Assembly: GCF_900458895.1 (NCBI RefSeq)
Contig: NZ_LR962863.1
Coordinates: 1,364,001 to 1,428,000, forward strand
Source of the DNA: Staphylococcus schleiferi
Lineage (GTDB): Bacteria > Bacillota > Bacilli > Staphylococcales > Staphylococcaceae
Length of the DNA stretch: 64,000 bases
Direction: 5' to 3'
Shown: in pieces, positions 52,762 through 60,604 of the stretch
Layout: each line of letters begins with the position of its first letter
Position numbering within the stretch: position 1 is the stretch's first letter
Program-made: the position numbers and the translations under genes
Notes under the pieces: generated by a model
The model's input: only the letters and a program-made list of their open reading frames with translations
The model's database searches: none
What the model was told of the DNA's origin: nothing

Positions 52762-53286
52762 ATGGCGATAGCAACATTAGCAGGCGGATGTTTTTGGTGC
52801 CTCGTAAAACCATTTACATCATATGACGGTGTTAAGAGCATCACTTCTGGTTATAGTGGTGGCACGGTTGAATATCCAACTTATGAAGAAGTATGTACGA
52901 ATACAACAGGACATGTTGAAGCTGTTCAAATTGTATTTGATGAACAAGTGATATCTTTTAGTGATATTTTAGATATTTATTTTAAAACATTTGATCCGAC
53001 TGATAAAAATGGACAATTTTTTGATAGAGGCGAAAGTTATCGACCTGTCATTTTTTATCATGATGAAGCACAGAAAGAAAGTGCACTAAAGAAAATTGAT
53101 GCGCTAAATGAGGCAAAAATATTCGATAAACCTGTCGTCACACCGGTAGAACCTTACAAAAATTTCTATCCAGCAGAAGACTATCATCAAGATTATTATA
53201 AAAAACATCCCGTTCATTATTATCAGTATCAGCGTGGGTCTGGTAGAAAAGCATTTATCAAAAAACATTGGGGTGATCAAGCATGA
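52762..53286 (+). CDS. msrA: Peptide-methionine (S)-S-oxide reductase MsrA
   Basis: Repairs the S epimer of methionine sulfoxide. The 174-residue protein has the active site GGCFWC at residues 8-13, the [17 protein letters not shown] motif near 31-47 and [12 protein letters not shown] near 78. ATG 52762 has GGAGGTG 6 nt upstream; GTG 52753 lies inside the SD. msrB overlaps its stop by 4 nt (ATGA), so both epimer-specific reductases are made together. Confidence 0.96.
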   Translation: MAIATLAGGCFWCLVKPFTSYDGVKSITSGYSGGTVEYPTYEEVCTNTTGHVEAVQIVFDEQVISFSDILDIYFKTFDPTDKNGQFFDRGESYRPVIFYHDEAQKESALKKIDALNEAKIFDKPVVTPVEPYKNFYPAEDYHQDYYKKHPVHYYQYQRGSGRKAFIKKHWGDQA

Positions 53287-53711
53287 TTAAAAAAGATAAA
53301 AAAGATCTAACTGACTTAGAATATCTCGTAACACAACAAGATGGGACAGAACCTCCATTCCAAAATGAATATTGGAATCATTATGAAAAAGGGATTTATG
53401 TAGACAAAATTTCAGGTAAACCACTTTTTACTTCTGATGATAAATTTGAATCAGATTGTGGTTGGCCTAGTTTTTCAAAAGCCATTGATGATCAAGATAT
53501 TATCGAACTTGTCGATAAATCTTTCGGAATGATTCGAACAGAAGTCCGTTCTGAAGACAGCAATAGTCATCTCGGTCATGTCTTTAATGACGGCCCAAAA
53601 GATCGTGGTGGCTTACGTTATTGTATTAATTCAGCAGCAATTCAGTTTATTCCTTATGAAAAACTTGAAGCACTCGGTTATGGTGATCTCGTAAAACTTT
53701 TTGATAAATAA
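53283..53711 (+). CDS. msrB: Peptide-methionine (R)-S-oxide reductase MsrB
   Basis: Repairs the R epimer of methionine sulfoxide. The 142-residue protein shows [12 protein letters not shown] near residue 58, [19 protein letters not shown] near 84-102, and the catalytic cysteine in [11 protein letters not shown] near 112. Only one of the two usual CxxC zinc pairs is absent or altered, as in many Gram-positive MsrB proteins. Translationally coupled to msrA; crr follows 13 nt downstream. Confidence 0.95.
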   Translation: MIKKDKKDLTDLEYLVTQQDGTEPPFQNEYWNHYEKGIYVDKISGKPLFTSDDKFESDCGWPSFSKAIDDQDIIELVDKSFGMIRTEVRSEDSNSHLGHVFNDGPKDRGGLRYCINSAAIQFIPYEKLEALGYGDLVKLFDK

Positions 53712-53724
53712 AGGAGTTAACAAG

Positions 53725-54225
53725 ATGTTCAAAAAACTTTTCGGTAAGAATAATGAAGCAAGCAAAGACATTACGGTTTATGCGCCTATTAGTGGTGAAC
53801 TTGTAAAAATCGAAGACATTCCAGATCCAGTTTTTGCTCAAAAAATGATGGGAGAAGGGTTTGGCGTGCAACCTATTGAAGGTACAGTTGTTTCACCTAT
53901 AGATGGTGTTGTAGATAACGTTTTTCCTACTAAACATGCAATTAGTTTAAAAGCTGATAATGGTCTTGAAGTATTAGTTCACATTGGCTTAGATACTGTT
54001 CAACTTAACGGTGAAGGATTTGAAGTTTCAGTTGAAAGTGGTGATCGAGTAAAAATGGGTGCTGTCCTCGTATCATTTGATTTAGAATTTATTAAACAAA
54101 ATGCTAAATCTACTGTTTCTCCAATTATCATTACCAATACTGCTAGCACAGAATCAATTCAATTTGAAGAGGCGTCACATCTTAGCAAAGGTGAAACTTC
54201 AGTGATAGAAGTGAAAATGAAATAA
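53725..54225 (+). CDS. crr: PTS glucose-type IIA component
   Basis: A 166-residue phosphocarrier of the sugar phosphotransferase system. The phosphorylated histidine lies in [18 protein letters not shown] near residue 90, with the second active-site histidine in PTKHAISL near 75. The fold and length match EIIA-Glc. It is a free-standing IIA located after msrB, the usual staphylococcal order. The start ATG 53725 follows AAAGGAG. The next gene begins on the last base of its stop codon. Confidence 0.94.
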   Translation: MFKKLFGKNNEASKDITVYAPISGELVKIEDIPDPVFAQKMMGEGFGVQPIEGTVVSPIDGVVDNVFPTKHAISLKADNGLEVLVHIGLDTVQLNGEGFEVSVESGDRVKMGAVLVSFDLEFIKQNAKSTVSPIIITNTASTESIQFEEASHLSKGETSVIEVKMK

Positions 54226-54446
54226 TGAAAGATGCATCATTTTATCAATTCGCATTAACTGTACGTGGCCGTAAAGATCTACAAGGGGCACTCGCAGAAA
54301 TGATTTTTGAAGATTTATCATTTCCTAAATATGAGAAAAGTTTCGATGTATTGTCCGAATATATTGAAACGGAAGGTAATTATACTTTACCTATGTCTGT
54401 CTTTGATGATTTATATGAGGAATATCAAGAATGGCTACAATTTTAA
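54225..54446 (+). CDS. YozE-family (UPF0346) protein
   Basis: A 73-residue helical protein matching the YozE_SAM-like family, with [14 protein letters not shown] (residues 5-18), [16 protein letters not shown] and the [13 protein letters not shown] end. Its fold resembles a SAM domain; its function is unknown. It overlaps crr by one base (TAATG), indicating translational coupling. Confidence 0.88.
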   Translation: MKDASFYQFALTVRGRKDLQGALAEMIFEDLSFPKYEKSFDVLSEYIETEGNYTLPMSVFDDLYEEYQEWLQF

Positions 54447-54477
54447 TGTGATGTATATCTTTCCACATATGCGTTTT

Positions 54478-54515
54478 AAGGGTGCGGACGAGCAATGTCT
54501 CACCCTTTTTCCTTT
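54478..54515 (+). terminator. Terminator after the yozE-like gene
   Basis: AAGGGTG (54478-54484) pairs with CACCCTT (54501-54507), followed by TTTCCTTT. It probably ends the msrA-msrB-crr-yozE transcript. Confidence 0.65.
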
Positions 54516-54552
54516 GAAAAATCAGAAAATCAAATAAGAAGGTGAAATACGA

Positions 54553-55980
54553 TTGAGTACGTCTAACAACAATAAAAAGCCAAAACGTTACATATCTTTA
54601 AAAACCTTTATTTTAAGTATCCTACTCACTTTTGTTTTAACGGCATTAGTTATTGCAGGGGGATTTTTTTACTACAACCATGCATCTCAAAACCAAAAAG
54701 TGACTGCGAATGCCCAAAAACTAAGTGATGTATACGAGTTAATTGCGAATGATTATTATAAAAAGCAAGATAAAGATCAACTTCTCAATGACGCAATTAA
54801 AGGCATGACTAAAAGTTTAAACGATCCATACACTGAGTATTTATCTCAAGATGAAACTAAATCTTTCCAAGAAGATGTTTCTGGCGATTTTGTCGGGATC
54901 GGTGCTGAAATGCAACAAAAAGGAAAACAAATTATTATTACAAGTCCAATGAAAGATTCACCTGCTGAAAAAGCGGGCATTAAACCAAAAGATGAACTAT
55001 TAGCAATTAATGGTCATTCGACTAAAAACAAAGCGCTCAATGCTATTATTCCTGAAATACGCGGTAAAAAAGGAACTGAAGTCAAACTGACGATTAAAAG
55101 AGGCAATGACACAAGAGATATTACGGTTAAAAGAGATAAGATTCATGTAAAAAGTGTCGAATACAAAAAACATGGACACATTGGCGTGTTTAAAATTAAT
55201 AAATTCCAAGAAGGCACTGCAGGAGAACTTAAATCTGCCATTCAGCAATCACAAAAAGAAGGTGTCACACAAGTATTATTGGATTTAAGAAATAATCCTG
55301 GCGGCTTGTTGGACGAAGCTGTAAAAATGGCAAATATTTTCCTTGATAAAGGAGAAACTGTCGTCAAACTCGAAAAAGGCAATCAAAAAGATGCTGTTAA
55401 AACCGCAAACCAACCGTTAGATCATATTAAAGATATGAAGGTTTCAATCCTATTAAATGAAGGTTCAGCGAGTGCTTCTGAAGTATTCTCAGGTGCGCTA
55501 CACGACCATCATATTGCCAAAATTTATGGTACAAAATCATTTGGTAAGGGTATCGTACAAACAACACGTGAATTTAAAGATGGATCTTTATTGAAATTTA
55601 CTGAAATGAAATGGTTAACACCTGATGGTCATTATATTCACGGTAAAGGTATTAAGCCAGATGTTCCTGTTAAAGGTGCAGACTATGAAAATATAAAACC
55701 CATTCCGACAGATAAAACTTACCAACAAGGTGACCACGATAAAAATATACGCTCAATTAAAATTGGAATGAAAGCCTTAGGTTATTCAATAGATGCAGTG
55801 GATGAATCATACGATGCGCAATTAACGACTGAAATTAAAGCATTTCAACAAAAAAATCACATAGAGGCAAATGGGATGTTTAACGAAGAAACAAATCGTC
55901 TATTTACAGAAAAGCTGGTTGAAAAAGCAACGCGTGAAGATCCTATGCTTGAACAAACGCTAAAGAAACTTGAGGAGTGA
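54553..55980 (+). CDS. ctpA: C-terminal processing protease CtpA (S41 family)
   Basis: A 475-residue membrane-anchored serine protease. It has an N-terminal membrane helix (residues 17-38), a PDZ domain near 115-195, and an S41 protease domain with the catalytic Ser in NEGSASASEVFSGA near 305 and the Lys in SFGKGIVQT near 331. A peptidoglycan-binding-like domain near 395-455 (IGMKALGYSIDA...FQQKNHIEANGMF) follows. The active site should face the cell wall. The start is TTG 54553 after AAGGTGAAA. Confidence 0.94.
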   Translation: MSTSNNNKKPKRYISLKTFILSILLTFVLTALVIAGGFFYYNHASQNQKVTANAQKLSDVYELIANDYYKKQDKDQLLNDAIKGMTKSLNDPYTEYLSQDETKSFQEDVSGDFVGIGAEMQQKGKQIIITSPMKDSPAEKAGIKPKDELLAINGHSTKNKALNAIIPEIRGKKGTEVKLTIKRGNDTRDITVKRDKIHVKSVEYKKHGHIGVFKINKFQEGTAGELKSAIQQSQKEGVTQVLLDLRNNPGGLLDEAVKMANIFLDKGETVVKLEKGNQKDAVKTANQPLDHIKDMKVSILLNEGSASASEVFSGALHDHHIAKIYGTKSFGKGIVQTTREFKDGSLLKFTEMKWLTPDGHYIHGKGIKPDVPVKGADYENIKPIPTDKTYQQGDHDKNIRSIKIGMKALGYSIDAVDESYDAQLTTEIKAFQQKNHIEANGMFNEETNRLFTEKLVEKATREDPMLEQTLKKLEE

Positions 55981-55985
55981 TTTCA

Positions 55986-56492
55986 TTGATCAGAAAAGCA
56001 ACATTACAAGACCTTAATCAAATCGAAGCTTTAACAGAAGAAGCAAAACAACTAATGATTGAGGATAACAATCCACAATGGGATCATCGTTACCCACTTA
56101 AAACCCATTTTAAAACAGATATTGAAATGGGCGGCCTATACGTTTATGACGATTCAGAAATTAAAGGTTTTATCGTCATTGACCAAAATGCACCAGATTG
56201 GTATGATGCGCTTGAGTGGCCCATTGATAAATCGAATGCTTATGTCATTCATCGCCTTGTCGCATCGCCACAATATCGAGGGATTGCGCAACAACTAATG
56301 CAATTCGCAATGGACTTGGCAGAATCACATCATGTTCAAATTTTGTTGACAGATACATTTTCACAAAATGAACGCGCACAAGGATTGTTCAAAAAATATG
56401 GTTTTGTCAAAACTGGTGAAATGACAAGTACTGAGTTTCCTTTTGATAAAGGTAAACCATTTTATGCATATTATAAAAATTTAACAGAATAG
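55986..56492 (+). CDS. GNAT-family N-acetyltransferase
   Basis: A 168-residue acetyl-CoA-dependent acyltransferase. The acetyl-CoA binding loop is in HRLVASPQYRGIAQQLM near residues 89-105, and the fold ends with FKKYGFVKTGE. The acceptor is unknown. Start TTG 55986 is preferred because GAGGAG (55972-55977) lies 8 nt upstream; GTG 55977 would overlap the SD. It begins just after the ctpA stop and lies 9 nt before murG. Confidence 0.85.
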   Translation: MIRKATLQDLNQIEALTEEAKQLMIEDNNPQWDHRYPLKTHFKTDIEMGGLYVYDDSEIKGFIVIDQNAPDWYDALEWPIDKSNAYVIHRLVASPQYRGIAQQLMQFAMDLAESHHVQILLTDTFSQNERAQGLFKKYGFVKTGEMTSTEFPFDKGKPFYAYYKNLTE

Positions 56493-56501
56493 AGGGTTAA
56501 T

Positions 56502-57572
56502 ATGGTTAAAATTGCATTTACAGGTGGCGGAACTGTTGGACATGTGTCGGTCAACTTGAGCTTAATTCCAGCTGCAATCGAGAAAGGACATGAGGCATTT
56601 TATATTGGTTCGAAAAAGGGAATAGAACGTGAAATGATTGAATCGCAATTGCCCCAAACACCTTACTATGTCATTTCTAGTGGTAAATTACGGCGCTACT
56701 TTTCTTTTGAAAACTTAAAAGATGTCTTTAAAGTGTTAAAAGGAATTTTAGATGCACGTAAAGTCTTAAAACGCGAAAAGCCAGACATCGTTTTTTCAAA
56801 AGGGGGCTTTGTCTCCGTGCCAGTTGTATTAGCTGCAAAATCATTAAAAATACCTACAATTGTTCATGAATCTGATTTAACGCCGGGTCTAGCTAATAAA
56901 ATTGCAATTAAGTTTGCCAAAAAACTTTATACAACATTTGAAGATACGTTAAAGCATGTTCCGAAAGATAAAGCAGATTTTGTCGGGGCTACCATTCGAG
57001 AAGATTTGAAGCACGGCAATAAAACACGTGGTTATCAATTAACTGGATTTAATCCAAACAAAAAAGTGTTACTTGTGATGGGCGGCAGTATGGGAAGCCT
57101 TAAAATAAACGAGGCCATTCGTCGTCATCTTGATACATTGCTTGAAACTTATCAGATTATTCATTTGACTGGTAAAGGCTTAGTCGCGCCACATGTCCAA
57201 ACTGAAGGTTATGTACAATTTGAATTTGTTAAAGATGATTTAACAGATTTACTTGCAATTACAGATACCGTCGTTTCAAGAGCGGGTTCAAATGCGATTT
57301 ATGAATTTCTAACATTACGTTTGCCAATGCTTTTAATCCCATTAGGCCTTGATCAATCACGAGGCGATCAAATTGATAATGCGCAATATTTCGAAAAGCA
57401 AGGTTATGCTACTATGTTAGATGAGTCCGAACTCACTAGTGAAACATTGATGGCAGCGCTCAATGAAATTGAAAAAAATAGAGCTCAATATATTAACAAT
57501 ATGGAGAATTTCACTGAAAGTTATACTAAAGATGATTTACTTGAAAAAATAATTCATGATGCACTTGGTTAA
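56502..57572 (+). CDS. murG: MurG: lipid II-forming GlcNAc transferase
   Basis: Transfers GlcNAc to lipid I at the inner face of the membrane, completing lipid II, the substrate of PBP2. The 356-residue GT28 protein has FTGGGTVGHV (residues 5-14), SKGGFVSVPVVLAA near 97-110, VHESDLTPGLANKIA near 122, VMGGSMGSLKIN near 190, and SRAGSNAIYEFLTLRLPMLLIPL near 260. It is located away from the main dcw cluster, as in S. aureus. Confidence 0.97.
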   Translation: MVKIAFTGGGTVGHVSVNLSLIPAAIEKGHEAFYIGSKKGIEREMIESQLPQTPYYVISSGKLRRYFSFENLKDVFKVLKGILDARKVLKREKPDIVFSKGGFVSVPVVLAAKSLKIPTIVHESDLTPGLANKIAIKFAKKLYTTFEDTLKHVPKDKADFVGATIREDLKHGNKTRGYQLTGFNPNKKVLLVMGGSMGSLKINEAIRRHLDTLLETYQIIHLTGKGLVAPHVQTEGYVQFEFVKDDLTDLLAITDTVVSRAGSNAIYEFLTLRLPMLLIPLGLDQSRGDQIDNAQYFEKQGYATMLDESELTSETLMAALNEIEKNRAQYINNMENFTESYTKDDLLEKIIHDALG

Positions 57573-57584
57573 GGAGGTTAGTTC

Positions 57585-58199
57585 ATGTCACATTGGAAGC
57601 GAATTTCACTTTTACTCATTTTTACACTGATATTTTCAGTGATTGCCATGTTTCATGAATCGCGCTTAGGCAAGTGGATTGATAATGAAGTTTATTCATT
57701 TATTTATTCTTCAGAGAGTTTTATATCGACTTCTATCTTTTTCGGTGCGACTCAAATCGGTGAAGTATGGGCAATGATTACATTATCACTCATTGTCGTA
57801 ACTTTACTTATGCTCTATAAATACAAAATTGAAGCGCTCTTTTTTGCACTGACTATGATAATGTCCGGCGTGACGAATCCAATACTTAAAAATATATTCG
57901 ATAGAGAACGACCAACTTTGTTACGACTCATTGATATATCAGGTTTTAGTTTTCCAAGTGGACATGCCATGGGTGCAACAGCATTTTTTGGAAGTTTAAT
58001 GTTTGTTGCACACCGTATTTTAAAAGGGAAATCAAAAGCTTTTGTTATTGGTGCGAGTGCACTATTTATCATTTTGATTTCTAGTTCTCGTGTCTATCTC
58101 GGTGTCCATTATCCAACTGACATCATTGCAGGAATTATAGGCGGTGTGATTTGTATTTTACTGTCTCAACTCATCCTACGTAAACAATTGAATTTATAA
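57585..58199 (+). CDS. PAP2-family phosphatase (PgpB-like)
   Basis: A 204-residue membrane phosphatase with about five helices. The three-part acid phosphatase signature is complete: KNIFDRERP near residue 101, PSGHAMG near 124 and SRVYLGVHYPTD near 167. Substrates are probably undecaprenyl or phosphatidylglycerol phosphates, not proven here. It lies 12 nt after murG, consistent with a lipid-carrier role. Its terminator is shared with the opposing isrR-like sRNA. Confidence 0.92.
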   Translation: MSHWKRISLLLIFTLIFSVIAMFHESRLGKWIDNEVYSFIYSSESFISTSIFFGATQIGEVWAMITLSLIVVTLLMLYKYKIEALFFALTMIMSGVTNPILKNIFDRERPTLLRLIDISGFSFPSGHAMGATAFFGSLMFVAHRILKGKSKAFVIGASALFIILISSSRVYLGVHYPTDIIAGIIGGVICILLSQLILRKQLNL

Positions 58200-58207
58200 A
58201 AAGCAAC

Positions 58208-58240
58208 AAAGCCGCCGCAAATGAATGCGACGGCTTTTAT
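58208..58240. terminator. Terminator shared by the PAP2 gene and the isrR-like sRNA
   Basis: AAAGCCGCCGCA pairs with TGCGACGGCTTT (58208-58236, six-base loop, one mismatch). T-rich tails occur on both sides: TTTTATTT on the plus strand, and GTTGCTTTTTA on the minus strand. Confidence 0.88.
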
Positions 58241-58343
58241 TTAACGTTTAATATCAACGAATTTTTATACGGGCATATAAAAGGGGATATTATTGAAAAT
58301 GACTCAATCTTAAGAACGAATTGTAGTGGGGGGTCGTTGTGAT

Positions 58344-58358
58344 TGATAATCATTTTCA
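58344..58358. promoter_or_regulatory. Fur box 1
   Basis: TGATAATCATTTTCA matches the 7-1-7 consensus TGATAATNATTATCA with one mismatch. It overlaps the predicted start of the minus-strand sRNA. Confidence 0.75.
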
Positions 58359-58363
58359 ATTAC

Positions 58364-58391
58364 ATTATAACTCATTGAGAATGATTGTCAA
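58364..58391 (-). promoter_or_regulatory. isrR promoter with Fur box 2
   Basis: On the minus strand, TTGACA (58391-58386), a 16-nt spacer and TATAAT (58369-58364) are both consensus sigma-A hexamers. Fur box 2, TGAGAATGATTGTCA (58376-58390, two mismatches to the 7-1-7 consensus), covers the spacer and most of the -35. The two 19-nt Fur regions are near-identical in inverted orientation (17 of 19). Confidence 0.8.
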
Positions 58392-58466
58392 TTAAAAACG
58401 CAAAATTTTTTAAAAAACTTTCCCGTTTTATAGTTTTAGCATATGATTATGGAAGAGGTGACAAGC

Positions 58467-59144
58467 ATGAAAAAAGTACTCATTGTAGAAGATGAAAAAA
58501 ACTTAGCTCGCTTTATTGAATTAGAACTTAAACATGAAAATTATGATGTAGAAATTAGAAATGATGGCGCTTCAGGATTGAATCGCGCTTTACAACATGA
58601 TTTTGATCTTATTTTATTAGATTTAATGTTACCTGAAATGGATGGTTTAGAAGTTTGTAAAAGATTGCGTACGCAAAAAGATACGCCTATCATTATGATT
58701 ACTGCTAAAGGTGAAATAGAAGATAAAGTCACTGGGTTAGATTATGGCGCTGATGATTATATTGTCAAACCTTTTGAAATTGAAGAATTATTAGCAAGGA
58801 GTCGTGCATTGATACGACGGTACACAGATGAGCATTCAGCTAAATCAAATGTGATAGAAATAGATGGCATCAAAATAGATAAAAATGCTTTCAAAGTATG
58901 GTATGAAAATGAAACTCTCGAACTCACTAAAACCGAATTTGATTTATTATTACTTCTTGCAGAAAACAAAAATCGCGTCTTGCATCGAGAACAAATTCTT
59001 GATCATGTTTGGGGTTATGAATCTGAAGTCGAAACAAATGTAGTAGATGTATATATTCGATATTTAAGAAATAAATTGAAAAAAATCGATAAACAAAAGC
59101 TAATTGAAACGGTTAGAGGTGTAGGATACGTGATCAGACAATGA
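58467..59144 (+). CDS. arlR: Response regulator ArlR
   Basis: OmpR-family DNA-binding regulator of the ArlRS system, which controls adhesion, autolysis and virulence genes in staphylococci. The 225-residue protein has a receiver domain with the phospho-acceptor Asp in [13 protein letters not shown] near residue 52 and the Lys in [13 protein letters not shown] near 101. A C-terminal winged helix has [26 protein letters not shown] and [15 protein letters not shown] 58467 follows GAGGTGA; ATG 58443 lacks an SD. It overlaps arlS by 4 nt. Confidence 0.95.
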   Translation: MKKVLIVEDEKNLARFIELELKHENYDVEIRNDGASGLNRALQHDFDLILLDLMLPEMDGLEVCKRLRTQKDTPIIMITAKGEIEDKVTGLDYGADDYIVKPFEIEELLARSRALIRRYTDEHSAKSNVIEIDGIKIDKNAFKVWYENETLELTKTEFDLLLLLAENKNRVLHREQILDHVWGYESEVETNVVDVYIRYLRNKLKKIDKQKLIETVRGVGYVIRQ

Positions 59145-60505
59145 AACAATCGACACTAAAAACCAAATGGACATTTGTGACGACACTCATTACGTTTCTT
59201 ATCATTTTCATATTTTGCTTACTCATTATTTATGCAATTAGTAGTTTACTCAAGCAAAATGAATTTCAAAAAGCAGAAAGAAGTGCAGATGATCTTTACA
59301 ATCTTTTAGAAACAAAACCGGTAAAAAATATTACAGCTTTAGAGTATAGCTCCGTCACAGATAGCTATCAAAAAGTCATTCTTTATGATGAACACGGACA
59401 TAAATTATTAGAAAACTCAAATACAACGAATATCCAGTTCTCACCACCTTTTCACCCTCACGAAACTCGAAACATTAAAATTATACGAAATGACAAAGGG
59501 GCTTATATTACTGTTTCTAATCCTGTAGATACGGGTCACTTTAAAGGGTATGCAACAATTGTTCACTCTCTTGATGTTTACGATGATTTACTCAATTTTA
59601 TTACTTACTTGGCACTTATATTTGGTTTTATCGCATTATTTGTAACCGCATGTATCAGTTATTTCTTTTCATCGCAAATCACACAACCGATTAATATTAT
59701 TACTGAAAAAATGACTCAAATTAGACGAAATGGGTTCCAAGAGAAACTTGAGGTACCTACGAATTACGAAGAAACAGATGCGCTCATTGATACATTTAAC
59801 AGTATGATGGTCAAACTTGAAAATTCGTTTAATCAACAAAAACAATTTGTTGAAGATGCTTCACATGAATTGCGCACACCGTTACAAATCATACAAGGCC
59901 ATCTCAATTTAATTCAGCGCTGGGGTAAAAAAGATCCTGACATATTAGAAGAATCATTGAATATTTCATTAGAAGAAATGAATCGAATTACAAAACTTGT
60001 CGAAGAATTGTTACTGTTAACTAAAGATGACTCACGCTTAACTGATAACCAAACGGAAAAAGTAGATGTAAACGAAGAAATTAAAAATCGGATACATTCT
60101 TTACAACAAATTCACCCAGACTATCAATTTAATTTTTCATCTAATTTAGATTTTATCTATTTAGATATTAATTCATTCCATCTAGAACAAATACTGTTAA
60201 TCTTTCTCGATAACGCAATTAAATATGATACGCAAAATAAGCATGTATCAATAGCAACAAAACTAATTAACAACCAAGTCTTAATTAAAATTACAGATAG
60301 GGGAATGGGCATACCTCAGGCAGACCAAGCACATATATTCGATCGTTTCTATCGTGTTGATAAATCTCGGTCCCGCCAACAAGGTGGAAACGGACTCGGT
60401 TTATCTATCGCACATAAAATGGTCAAACTATATAACGGTCGTATTTCAGTCAAAAGTGAAGTGGGCCAATTTACAACATTTATCATCAGTTTCGATTCAT
60501 TATAA
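59141..60505 (+). CDS. arlS: Sensor histidine kinase ArlS
   Basis: The membrane kinase partner of ArlR, 454 residues. It has a first membrane helix (residues 11-35), an extracytoplasmic sensor region (36-150), a second helix (155-177), a HAMP linker (178-232), the HisKA domain with phospho-accepting His in [11 protein letters not shown] near 246, and an ATPase with [14 protein letters not shown] and [13 protein letters not shown]. The start overlaps the arlR stop (ATGA), the usual arlRS arrangement. Signal unknown from sequence. Confidence 0.95.
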   Translation: MKQSTLKTKWTFVTTLITFLIIFIFCLLIIYAISSLLKQNEFQKAERSADDLYNLLETKPVKNITALEYSSVTDSYQKVILYDEHGHKLLENSNTTNIQFSPPFHPHETRNIKIIRNDKGAYITVSNPVDTGHFKGYATIVHSLDVYDDLLNFITYLALIFGFIALFVTACISYFFSSQITQPINIITEKMTQIRRNGFQEKLEVPTNYEETDALIDTFNSMMVKLENSFNQQKQFVEDASHELRTPLQIIQGHLNLIQRWGKKDPDILEESLNISLEEMNRITKLVEELLLLTKDDSRLTDNQTEKVDVNEEIKNRIHSLQQIHPDYQFNFSSNLDFIYLDINSFHLEQILLIFLDNAIKYDTQNKHVSIATKLINNQVLIKITDRGMGIPQADQAHIFDRFYRVDKSRSRQQGGNGLGLSIAHKMVKLYNGRISVKSEVGQFTTFIISFDSL

Positions 60506-60551
60506 TAACTATAATTATCCAATTTTTTGCCTTTAAATGTTCACATTTTAA

Positions 60552-60579
60552 TGCTATTATTGACCTGTAAGCGTTTTTA
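60552..60579 (+). promoter_or_regulatory. odhA promoter with CcpA-type cre site
   Basis: TG-C-TATTAT (60552-60560) is an extended -10. TGTAAGCGTTTTTA (60566-60579) matches the cre consensus TGWNANCGNTNWCA at all but one position and overlaps the expected transcription start. This would fit carbon catabolite repression of the TCA cycle by CcpA. Inferred from motif and context. Confidence 0.5.
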
Positions 60580-60604
60580 TTTTTTTAAATGTGGAGGGTG
60601 GATT

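Larger units (their letters stand above)
58200..58358 (-). ncRNA. isrR: IsrR-like Fur-regulated small RNA
   Basis: A minus-strand transcript of about 155-160 nt between the PAP2 gene and arlR, the place I recall for the S. aureus iron-sparing sRNA IsrR. Evidence: promoter TTGACA-N16-TATAAT; two Fur boxes over it; C-rich tracts C6 (58328-58333), C4 (58283-58286) and C3 (58271-58273) suited to pairing with Shine-Dalgarno sequences; and a GC-rich terminator. The 5' end ATTGAAAATGA (58350-58360) can pair with TCATTTTCAAT (58292-58302), leaving the C6 tract in the loop. Expected to repress iron-using enzymes in low iron. Exact 5' end is inferred. Confidence 0.82.
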
